From: Burkholderiales bacterium
GTDB lineage: Bacteria > Pseudomonadota > Gammaproteobacteria > Burkholderiales > SG8-39
Length of the DNA: 6,433 nt
Assembly: GCA_016649475.1 (NCBI GenBank)
Contig: JAENXP010000142.1
Span: 1-6,433, forward strand
Direction: 5' to 3'
Shown here: piece after piece, positions 1-6,433 of the stretch
How the letters are laid out: every line of letters begins with the position of its first letter
How positions within the stretch are numbered: position 1 is the stretch's first letter
Notes under the pieces: model-generated
Seen by the model: only the letters and a program-made list of their open reading frames with translations
Database searches by the model: none
What the model was told of the DNA's origin: nothing
Made by a program: the position numbers and the translations under genes

Positions 1-403
1 GATAGGCCAGCACATCGCCCTGCTCCCGGGCAGTGCAGACGCGGCCGAGCACGTCCTTGCAGTTGCGTTTGAACCACTTTTCCACCTTCGCCGTGTCGGT
101 GAAACGCTGCGGATTCGCCGCCGGTGCCATGGGCGCAATCACCTTGCCGGTCTTCACATGCTTGCCCGGCTGCGCCGGTACGGACGTATGGCAGGAAGTG
201 CAGCTCCAGTCGTTGCCGTGCGTGGAATTGAAAAAGCGCTGTCCGCGCTCGGGCGAAAATCCGCTGAAACCCGGCGTGCTTGCGCGGGCTGCGTTTTCGA
301 GACTTTTTTGAATTTCCGCCGGCGTTGTGGCTGCGGCCTGCAGGCCGGGTAAAGCAAGCGATCCTGCCAGCAGGATCGCCGCCATGGACTTGAGTGTTTG
401 CAT
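1..403 (-). CDS. shp: SHP-type (DUF1924) periplasmic c-type cytochrome, 3' end outside window
   Basis: The reverse strand reads from an ATG at 403-401 for 134 codons and runs off the left edge without a stop. Residues 1-25 are a Sec signal peptide: a Lys-bearing n-region, a hydrophobic AAILLAGSLAL core and an AxA-like end. One haem c site, CTSCH, lies at residues 68-72. A WFKRNC segment follows at 110-115, with a further Cys at 123. In sphaeroides haem protein (SHP), known from Rhodobacter sphaeroides, a distal Asn beside a disulfide is the sixth iron ligand and lets the haem bind O2 or NO. Asn114, Cys115 and Cys123 fit that pattern, but assigning them is my inference. The family is about this long, so few residues should be missing. 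SHP genes often lie next to a dihaem cytochrome c and a cytochrome b561-like gene, which here would be to the left. The start has a GGGGG run a few bases upstream. Family assignment is good; the electron partner is unknown. Confidence 0.85.
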   Translation of the reverse strand, partial: MQTLKSMAAILLAGSLALPGLQAAATTPAEIQKSLENAARASTPGFSGFSPERGQRFFNSTHGNDWSCTSCHTSVPAQPGKHVKTGKVIAPMAPAANPQRFTDTAKVEKWFKRNCKDVLGRVCTAREQGDVLAY

Positions 404-462
404 ACTGCCCCCGTCGGTGATGAACGATGGGGCGAACTTTACGGGCGCAACCTTAAGGAATC

Positions 463-468
463 ATTATC
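463..468 (-). promoter_or_regulatory. possible -10 element for the SHP-type cytochrome gene
   Basis: On the reverse strand GATAAT matches TATAAT at five of six positions. It lies about 60 bases before the cytochrome ATG, inside the 204-bp gap. No TTGACA-like hexamer is seen 16-18 bases upstream. The predicted start would fall near a perfect CCTTAAGG palindrome at 451-458. This is weak evidence: a single AT-rich hexamer in an otherwise GC-rich gap. Confidence 0.25.
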
Positions 469-558
469 GCTGCGGCGTCGCGTGCCTGGAGTAGGCCTGA
501 AGAGGACGAAATACCTGCGCCTGCAGGGTGTTGCTATACCGGCCGCCGGAGTTGGGGA

Positions 559-586
559 AGGGAAGACCGCCCACGCGGTCTTCCCT
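559..586 (-). terminator. strong hairpin after the lipoprotein gene, probable terminator
   Basis: A perfect 12-bp inverted repeat with a 4-base loop occupies 559-586; its core arms are GGGAAGACCGC and GCGGTCTTCCC. It starts 22 bases beyond the stop codon of the lipoprotein gene, read on the reverse strand, and lies well before the cytochrome start. The bases after the stem on that strand are C/T-rich (TTCCCCAACTCC) and not a true U-tract. It may therefore be a non-canonical intrinsic terminator or a stem that stabilises the mRNA 3' end. Its position between two same-strand genes favours termination of the lipoprotein transcript. Confidence 0.6.
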
Positions 587-607
587 CCTATCCGGCGTCG
601 ATTCAGT

Positions 608-1840
608 TCATGGCGATGGCGCCAGAATGAATTCCTGGATGACCACATCCCCTCCGGAAATATTTGCTTCTGCCGACTGGGTCACGTAGCCATTCGCGGA
701 CGCCTCGATCGCGTATAGGCCCGCTACGCCGGTCTGCGCATCGAGTGCGATCGGCAGCGTCGCGCTGTACTGACCCAGCAGCGGCGCTTCGGCCGGCAGG
801 GTCAGGGCATAGGCGCCCGCGGCCGTTGTGCTCGTATCATCGGCGGCCACGAACTTCACCGTCACCACGGGGGCGGTGCCGATGGTTTGTTTCGCTGTAA
901 CGTAGGCTACTTCGGTGGAGCTTGCGGAATCCTTCAGGACCGCCGTCCCGCTGACGTCGTGGGTGGCGGACACCGGCAAGGTGATCGGCTCCGCGCTGGT
1001 GCTGATTTCGACGACGCTGGTACTGCTTTCGACCGGCACCGCGGCGATGACCGCTGTCGCGTGGCCGTCGGCAGTCAGGACGACATCGTAGTTTCCAGGC
1101 TCGAGCCGAGAGAGGAAGAACTCGCCGGTCGATGCGTTTGGCGCCGTCGACTGAACGATGACGCCGTCCTGCTGCGCCGTTACCATCAATTTGCTGCCGA
1201 GCAGGGCCGTATCGACGAAGCCCGAGATGCCGTTCTGCTCGAAGGGAATCACCTTGATCACCGGTTTCAGTGCATAGGTGCCGTTGCCGCGCTTCACCAC
1301 GGACTTGCATGCGTCGAAATCCAGCAGCAGGTCGACACGCTCGCCGGCTGCCACGTCGAACTGGTTGATCAGCTTGATTCCGCTTTGCACCGCGCTCGGT
1401 GTAACCAGCGCGATCTCCGTGGTGGTGCCTTCAAGCACTACCGAATTTGCGAGGCCCGCGCCGGTGTTCGCATCCAGGACCAGGCGCAGCTGGGTGTAGT
1501 GCCCTGCTTCCAGCGGTGTCTCGCCCAGACTGGTGAGCACGCCGTTGTTCAGGTCGAGCAGATTGATTTTTCGCGCGGGACTGAGCGTAATATCGCTCCA
1601 ACCGGCGTCGCTGTCGGCGGCCGAGCCGCTTTGGTGCGCGCGGACCTTGACCACGGTCACATTCACTTCGTCGAAGCCGCAGGCTGGCGCGTCGGTCAGG
1701 GAAACGCCTAGCGTGCCCGTACCGGCAGCCGGCGCCGCGCCGCCTCCGCCACCGCCGCTGCCGCATCCGGCCACGAACACCGCAAGCAGCGATGCCATCA
1801 ACCAGCTCAAGACTTTGGAATGTTTTTCGAAAAGCTTCAT
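608..1840 (-). CDS. DUF4382 lipoprotein with carboxypeptidase-regulatory-like beta domains
   Basis: This 410-residue protein of unknown function is probably anchored to the outer membrane. The chosen ATG at 1840 has AGGAG seven bases upstream and is followed directly by a lipoprotein signal peptide whose lipobox VAGC ends at Cys26. The frame stays open to 1987, but that extension would bury the signal. A Gly-rich linker (residues 27-34) leads into a DUF4382 domain at about 42-200. Its family hallmarks are VSLTDAP, CGFDEVNVTV, an AGHYTQLRLVLD stretch and a LKPVIKV end. Cys54 and Cys178 may form a disulfide. Residues 205-275 (with LEPGNYDV) resemble a carboxypeptidase regulatory-like beta-sandwich, and 285-410 may be a second, looser one. 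The protein is rich in Thr, Ser, Ala and Val, as is typical of exported beta proteins, and has no catalytic motif. No neighbour suggests a role. DUF4382 assignment is confident; the C-terminal domain split is approximate. Confidence 0.88.
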   Translation of the reverse strand: MKLFEKHSKVLSWLMASLLAVFVAGCGSGGGGGGAAPAAGTGTLGVSLTDAPACGFDEVNVTVVKVRAHQSGSAADSDAGWSDITLSPARKINLLDLNNGVLTSLGETPLEAGHYTQLRLVLDANTGAGLANSVVLEGTTTEIALVTPSAVQSGIKLINQFDVAAGERVDLLLDFDACKSVVKRGNGTYALKPVIKVIPFEQNGISGFVDTALLGSKLMVTAQQDGVIVQSTAPNASTGEFFLSRLEPGNYDVVLTADGHATAVIAAVPVESSTSVVEISTSAEPITLPVSATHDVSGTAVLKDSASSTEVAYVTAKQTIGTAPVVTVKFVAADDTSTTAAGAYALTLPAEAPLLGQYSATLPIALDAQTGVAGLYAIEASANGYVTQSAEANISGGDVVIQEFILAPSP

Positions 1841-1847
1841 TTTCACG

Positions 1848-1852
1848 CTCCT
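1848..1852 (-). promoter_or_regulatory. ribosome binding site that fixes the lipoprotein start
   Basis: AGGAG on the reverse strand sits seven bases before the ATG at 1840. It is the clearest Shine-Dalgarno sequence in the window. It supports starting at MKLFEK and not at the in-frame upstream codons that extend to 1987, nor at the GTG two codons earlier, which would be too close to it. Confidence 0.75.
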
Positions 1853-1944
1853 GTATCGTTGTCTCGGAAAGGCGCCAACTGGCTCCCCGGGGTGCAGATT
1901 CTGTGCATGTCGTGCGCGAGCCGCACCGGGCACTGACGCATCCG

Positions 1945-1950
1945 ATTCTA
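1945..1950 (-). promoter_or_regulatory. possible -10 element for the lipoprotein gene
   Basis: TAGAAT on the reverse strand matches TATAAT at five of six positions, about 105 bases before the lipoprotein ATG. The bases 16-18 positions upstream (around CCAAGATT) do not resemble TTGACA. A promoter here would be weak or dependent on an activator. The nearest TGTGCACTAGTA repeat would be centred roughly 44 bases before the predicted start site, a common spot for activator binding. This geometry is inferred, not demonstrated. Confidence 0.35.
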
Positions 1951-1959
1951 GACTTCCGC

Positions 1960-2033
1960 CTTGGGTAATCTTGGTACTAGTGCACACCGACCTCGCCGAT
2001 CTTGGCCGGTCTGTCTATTAGTGCACATTGAAC
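1960..2033. repeat. two diverged copies of a 41-bp tandem repeat containing TAGTGCACA
   Basis: Copies at about 1960-1992 and 2001-2033 align at an offset of 41 bases with 22 of 33 positions identical. Both share CTTGG at the left end, TCT in the middle and an almost perfect 12-base block: TACTAGTGCACA at 1975-1986 and TATTAGTGCACA at 2016-2027. The block contains the palindrome GTGCAC. No third copy is visible 41 bases to either side. The repeat lies in the gap between recQ and the lipoprotein gene, upstream of the latter. It could be a paired operator or the remnant of a tandem duplication. Confidence 0.55.
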
Positions 2034-2066
2034 CTGACTAGAGGAGGCGTCTGTGCGCCAGGGTAC

Positions 2067-2082
2067 GCGGCGAGTGCGCCGC
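2067..2082 (-). terminator. small GC hairpin just after recQ
   Basis: A 6-bp perfect stem (GCGGCG/CGCCGC) with a 4-base loop begins 7 bases past the recQ stop. No T-tract follows on the reverse strand. It is the only obvious hairpin near the end of recQ, but its strength is modest and such stems are common in GC-rich DNA. Confidence 0.25.
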
Positions 2083-2089
2083 AACGCGT

Positions 2090-3919
<1,830 letters not shown>

Positions 3920-3934
3920 ACACTCCCGCTAATC

Positions 3935-3950
3935 GTGTATCTTGTCACAG
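3935..3950 (-). promoter_or_regulatory. degenerate LexA-like (or Crp-like) dyad before recQ
   Basis: On the reverse strand CTGT, eight bases and ACAC lie 15 bases upstream of the recQ ATG. The LexA box core known from E. coli and many proteobacteria is CTGT-N8-ACAG, so one base of the eight core positions differs. The spacer is not the usual alternating AT. The same bases also read TGTGA-N6-ACACG, a half-matching Crp/Fnr-family site. A match this loose can occur by chance. Confidence 0.22.
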
Positions 3951-4062
3951 GCGAAGGCCCCGCGCCGCAGGGCGCAACATTCTTTTTTCGCGACCGCCGC
4001 GCGGGCACGACGATCGCGCAGGAAGGATTCCGGGACCCGGATCGAAGCACCGGCGACCGGAT

Positions 4063-4068
4063 TACAAT
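4063..4068 (+). promoter_or_regulatory. probable -10 element for the PilZ gene
   Basis: TACAAT matches TATAAT at five of six positions and would start transcription near 4075, about 55 bases before the PilZ ATG. No good -35 hexamer is visible 16-18 bases upstream. TACAATG-type -10 elements are frequent before housekeeping genes of GC-rich betaproteobacteria. An ATG overlapping this element opens a 30-codon frame that I do not regard as a gene. Confidence 0.42.
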
Positions 4069-4130
4069 GACGAGGAAGCCATCGAACCTTTACTCAACAC
4101 CGCCGGAACACTGCTACCGACCAGCTGCTT

Positions 4131-4832
4131 ATGTCGATGAACTCCGAAACCTCCGGTAGCACCAGCCTTCTGTTGCGCACGCCCAGCAAAATTGCGCCGA
4201 TACTCGAGGCGCTGGCCGCCCAGCACCAACCCGTCACCGTGGAGTTGCCGAATAACCAAGGGCTGTTTGCCACGCGCATTGTCCGCGCCGACCCGGGCGG
4301 GCAGTTCATCATCGTCGCCGCTGCAAAGGACGACGCGCTCAACGCGACCGTGCTTTCCCTCACGCGCCTGACCCTGGTTGCCGAGCCGGAGGACTGGCAT
4401 ATCGAATTTGTCGGCGTTGAGCCGAGCTCGGTGGTGCAGGACGGGATTGCGGCGATACGCATGCACTACCCGGAGATACTCACCGTGCAGCAGCGCCGCA
4501 AGCATGAGCGCCGCGGCGCGTCTCCTGCGCTCGTGCTGCACTGCGTCGCCGACGCCGGCGGCATAGCGCCCTTCGACGCGCAGATAAAGGATATCAGCCT
4601 GGGCGGCATCAGCGTGCTGATTTATCCGCCGGACGTGATGATCGAGCCGGGCACGGTGCTCGTCGGCAGCCGCATCGAAATACCGGGCGCAGGTCCGGTT
4701 ACCGTCGACCTGGAAGTGCGCTACTCGGAAATCGTGACGCTTGCCGACGGCAGCCGCGCACGCTGCTCCGGGTTCCGTTTCCTCAATGCGCGGGAAGACA
4801 TCAGGCGCATGCTCATCGACGCAATCGGCTAG
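4131..4832 (+). CDS. YcgR-like PilZ domain protein, cyclic di-GMP receptor
   Basis: This 233-residue soluble protein has the two-domain plan of YcgR-type proteins. Residues about 12-115 resemble the YcgR N-terminal beta domain, and 118-233 form a PilZ domain. Both c-di-GMP contact motifs are intact: RxxxR at Arg123 and Arg127 within QQRRKHERR, and DxSxxG at Asp154, Ser156 and Gly159 (DISLGG). The family binds c-di-GMP and, in E. coli YcgR, slows the flagellar motor; other members act on adhesion or polysaccharide output. No flagellar or pilus gene is present here, so the target is unknown. No signal peptide or membrane segment is seen. The start is the first ATG after an in-frame TGA at 4068, with a second ATG at 4137. 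Neither has a good Shine-Dalgarno sequence. The MOSC gene follows on the same strand after 71 bp. Confidence 0.88.
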   Translation: MSMNSETSGSTSLLLRTPSKIAPILEALAAQHQPVTVELPNNQGLFATRIVRADPGGQFIIVAAAKDDALNATVLSLTRLTLVAEPEDWHIEFVGVEPSSVVQDGIAAIRMHYPEILTVQQRRKHERRGASPALVLHCVADAGGIAPFDAQIKDISLGGISVLIYPPDVMIEPGTVLVGSRIEIPGAGPVTVDLEVRYSEIVTLADGSRARCSGFRFLNAREDIRRMLIDAIG

Positions 4833-4895
4833 CGCCGAACTTCGCCCCGGCTGCGAGCGGCTGCGCGACGAATGCGAATTCAGCATCCGAATTGT

Positions 4896-4901
4896 AGGTG
4901 A
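4896..4901 (+). promoter_or_regulatory. ribosome binding site that decides the MOSC start
   Basis: AGGTGA ends two bases before the ATG at 4904 and matches the right-hand part of the anti-Shine-Dalgarno complement (AGGAGGTGA). It includes the GTG at 4898, which could also serve as an in-frame start but would then have no binding site of its own. ATG 4904 is therefore preferred. Confidence 0.5.
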
Positions 4902-4903
4902 GC

Positions 4904-5557
4904 ATGCAGTTGATTTCGGTTAACGTGTCCCCGCCGACCGCCGTCCAACACGGGCGCGAGTCAATAATGACGGGCATTTTCAAGAAACCGGTTGCGGGGC
5001 CGGTGCGCGCCGGGACCTACAACCTGGAGGGCGACGGCCAGGCGGATCTGGACAACCACGGGGGTCTGCACAAGGCCGTGTATGCCTATGCGCTCGATCA
5101 CTATGCCTACTGGCGCGAAACACTGGGTCGCGAAGAAATGGATTACGGCCAATTCGGCGAGAATCTCACCGTCGCCGGCCTGGACGAGTCCGAACGCTGC
5201 GTGGGCGACCGGCTGCAAATCGGAAGCGCACTGTTTGCCATAACCCAGCCCCGGGTGCCCTGTTACAAGCTCGGCATCCGCTTCGGCGACGAGACGGTGC
5301 CGAAGCTGTTTTCGCAATCCGCGCGCACCGGATTCTATCTAAGCGTGCTGCGCGAAGGCGTGATCGAGGCGGGAGACGCTGTGGAGGTAGTCGAACACGG
5401 TTATCGCAAGGTGGCGATAAAGCCCCTGTTCGAAGCCTACATGAGGCGCGGTGACAAAGACGCCTCGCGCATCCTGTTGCGCGCGCTGGAAGTGCCGGAA
5501 CTGTCGCCCGAGTGGCGCGCGCAAATCGAGAAGCGGCTGGCACGCGACCAGGCGTGA
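4904..5557 (+). CDS. MOSC domain protein, YiiM-like
   Basis: The protein has 217 residues. MOSC domains descend from the C-terminal domain of molybdenum cofactor sulfurases and carry or handle the molybdenum cofactor. E. coli YiiM, the closest type I recall, protects against N-hydroxylated base analogues such as 6-hydroxylaminopurine. Seen here are a GDGQADLDNHGGLHKAVYAY region (43-62), where family members carry GDxQAD and HGGxxKAV, a GQFGENLTV motif (82-90), VGDRLQIG (100-107) and QPRVPCYKLG with the conserved Cys120. The tail (about 165-217) matches the small 3-alpha domain that follows MOSC in YiiM-type proteins. No signal peptide or iron-sulfur cysteine cluster is present, so a partner reductase would be separate. 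It follows the PilZ gene closely and is convergent with glmS. The substrate cannot be read from the sequence. Confidence 0.9.
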   Translation: MQLISVNVSPPTAVQHGRESIMTGIFKKPVAGPVRAGTYNLEGDGQADLDNHGGLHKAVYAYALDHYAYWRETLGREEMDYGQFGENLTVAGLDESERCVGDRLQIGSALFAITQPRVPCYKLGIRFGDETVPKLFSQSARTGFYLSVLREGVIEAGDAVEVVEHGYRKVAIKPLFEAYMRRGDKDASRILLRALEVPELSPEWRAQIEKRLARDQA

Positions 5558-5562
5558 GCCGC

Positions 5563-5605
5563 CCGGCGTGAAGCCGGCAAGCTGCGCCCGCCTTCGGACA
5601 GCGGG
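5563..5605. terminator. two small hairpins between convergent MOSC and glmS genes
   Basis: The 80-bp convergent gap holds two perfect 5-bp stems: CCGGC/GCCGG at 5563-5577 with a 5-base loop, and CCCGC/GCGGG at 5587-5605 with a 9-base loop. Neither is followed by a T-tract on either strand. They are reasonable but weak candidates for ending transcription of the MOSC gene from the left and glmS from the right. The first overlaps a short GGCGTGA duplication (5551-5557 and 5565-5571). Confidence 0.3.
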
Positions 5606-5637
5606 TCGTTCAACTGCGCCGGACAAACGATGGTTGA

Positions 5638-6433
5638 CTACTCGACCGTGACCGACTTGGCGAGATTGCGCGGCTTGTCCACGTCGGTGCCGCGCGCGAG
5701 CGCCGTGTGATACGCCAGCAGCTGCAGCGGCACGACGTGCAGTATCGGCGATAGCGCGCCGTAGTGCTCCGGCATGCGTATCACATGCACGCCCTCGGAG
5801 GGCGCGATATGGCTGTCGCCGTCGGCGAAGACATAGAGCTCGCCGCCGCGCGCGCGCACTTCCTGCATATTGGACTTGAGTTTCTCCAGCAGGGTGTCGT
5901 TGGGCGCGACCGTGACCACCGGCATTTCCCTGGTCACCAAGGCCAGCGGCCCGTGCTTCAATTCGCCCGCCGGATAGGCTTCGGCGTGGATATAGGATAT
6001 TTCCTTCAGCTTGAGCGCGCCCTCGAGCGCGATCGGATAGTGCAAACCGCGACCGAGAAACAGGGCATGCTCGCGCTGCGCGAAGCGTTCCGACCAGGCG
6101 ATGATCTGCGGTTCCAAGGCAAGCACGCTCGCGAGCGCGGCCGGCAGGTGGCGCAGGTTCTTCAGATGACGCGCCTCGTCCTCCGCGGAAAGCCGCCCGC
6201 GCTGCTTCGCCAGTGCGAGTGCTAGCAGGAACAGTGCGGCGAGCTGCGTGGTGAATGCCTTGGTCGAGGCCACGCCGATTTCCATTCCGGCGCGGGTAAG
6301 GTACTTGAGCGCGGTCTGCCGCACTATGGCGCTGGAGGCGACGTTGCAGATTGCCAGAGTGTGGGTGTGGCCCAGTGACTGCGCATGCTTCAACGCGGCC
6401 AGGGTATCGGCGGTCTCACCCGACTGCGAGATC
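5638..6433 (-). CDS. glmS: glucosamine-6-phosphate synthase, C-terminal isomerase part (5' end outside window)
   Basis: The reverse strand is open from the right edge to a TAG at 5638-5640, giving 264 residues. GlmS converts fructose 6-phosphate and glutamine to glucosamine 6-phosphate, the entry to UDP-GlcNAc for peptidoglycan and LPS. The visible part is most of the two SIS domains. It begins with the sugar-phosphate loop SQSGET and continues through [19 protein letters not shown], the [18 protein letters not shown] segment, ELKHGPLAL and the terminal NLAKSVTVE. By comparison with E. coli GlmS, the equivalents of Glu488, His504 and Lys603 are all kept. The glutaminase half and the start codon lie beyond position 6433. 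The frame continues to the window edge, so the internal TTG at 6393 is not the start. The gene is convergent with the MOSC gene; its usual neighbour glmU is not in view. Confidence 0.97.
   Translation of the reverse strand, partial: ISQSGETADTLAALKHAQSLGHTHTLAICNVASSAIVRQTALKYLTRAGMEIGVASTKAFTTQLAALFLLALALAKQRGRLSAEDEARHLKNLRHLPAALASVLALEPQIIAWSERFAQREHALFLGRGLHYPIALEGALKLKEISYIHAEAYPAGELKHGPLALVTREMPVVTVAPNDTLLEKLKSNMQEVRARGGELYVFADGDSHIAPSEGVHVIRMPEHYGALSPILHVVPLQLLAYHTALARGTDVDKPRNLAKSVTVE

Noticed and set aside
887..1711. A 274-codon open frame on the plus strand opposite the lipoprotein gene
   Set aside because: It is antisense to a well-supported DUF4382 lipoprotein. The translation has no known motif and shows shadow-frame composition.
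1841..1987. N-terminal extension of the lipoprotein to an in-frame ATG at 1987
   Set aside because: It would place about 49 residues before the lipoprotein signal peptide and lacks a ribosome binding site, whereas ATG 1840 has AGGAG at ideal spacing.
3962..3988. GCGCC/GGCGC hairpin followed by a T-rich run, resembling a plus-strand terminator
   Set aside because: No plus-strand gene precedes it, since recQ runs the other way. The stem is only 5 bp and five bases separate it from the T-run. The A-run on the reverse strand may simply be AT-rich DNA upstream of recQ.
4067..4159. A 30-codon plus-strand frame overlapping the PilZ start, a possible leader peptide
   Set aside because: Its ATG overlaps the TACAAT element, so it would not be transcribed from that promoter. 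It has no Shine-Dalgarno sequence and no leader-like codon runs.
4062..4886. A 274-codon open frame on the minus strand opposite the PilZ gene
   Set aside because: The plus strand carries intact RxxxR and DxSxxG motifs of PilZ. The reverse product is rich in Arg, His and Ala, with no family resemblance.
4833..4903. Repeated CGAATT motifs and an ATGC...GCAT dyad in the PilZ-MOSC gap
   Set aside because: The elements are short and imperfectly placed, and no promoter or terminator geometry could be built from them.

Overview
The window looks like an ordinary chromosomal segment of a GC-rich proteobacterium, most probably a betaproteobacterium. This rests on the gene families and base composition (an SHP-type cytochrome, a DUF4382 lipoprotein, a YcgR/PilZ protein, a Gram-negative RecQ and GlmS) and is inference, not a phylogenetic result. 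Six protein genes are supported, two of them cut by the window edges. I see no tRNA, rRNA, insertion sequence, CRISPR array, phage gene or attachment site.

Layout from left to right. Positions 1-403 (minus, 3' end missing): a secreted small cytochrome c of the SHP/DUF1924 family. Positions 404-607: an intergenic stretch with a strong hairpin at 559-586. Positions 608-1840 (minus): a DUF4382 lipoprotein with surface-type beta domains. Positions 1841-2089: an intergenic stretch with a diverged 41-bp tandem duplication and a possible promoter. Positions 2090-3919 (minus): a complete RecQ helicase. Positions 3920-4130: a divergent intergenic region with a weak LexA-like or Crp-like dyad before recQ and a TACAAT -10 element for the opposite gene. 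Positions 4131-4832 (plus): a YcgR-like PilZ protein with both c-di-GMP-binding motifs. Positions 4904-5557 (plus): a YiiM-like MOSC protein. Positions 5558-5637: a short convergent intergenic stretch with two modest hairpins. Positions 5638-6433 (minus, 5' end missing): the C-terminal isomerase part of GlmS.

The genes do not form one pathway. The PilZ and MOSC genes lie on the same strand 71 bp apart and may be co-transcribed. recQ, the lipoprotein gene and the cytochrome gene share a strand, but they are separated by gaps of 200-250 bp with their own candidate signals, so they are probably separate transcription units.

No novel multi-gene system is visible. The points most worth a second look are the repeated TGTGCACTARTA elements upstream of the lipoprotein gene, the SHP-type cytochrome whose usual partner genes would lie just outside the window, and the degenerate LexA-like site before recQ.
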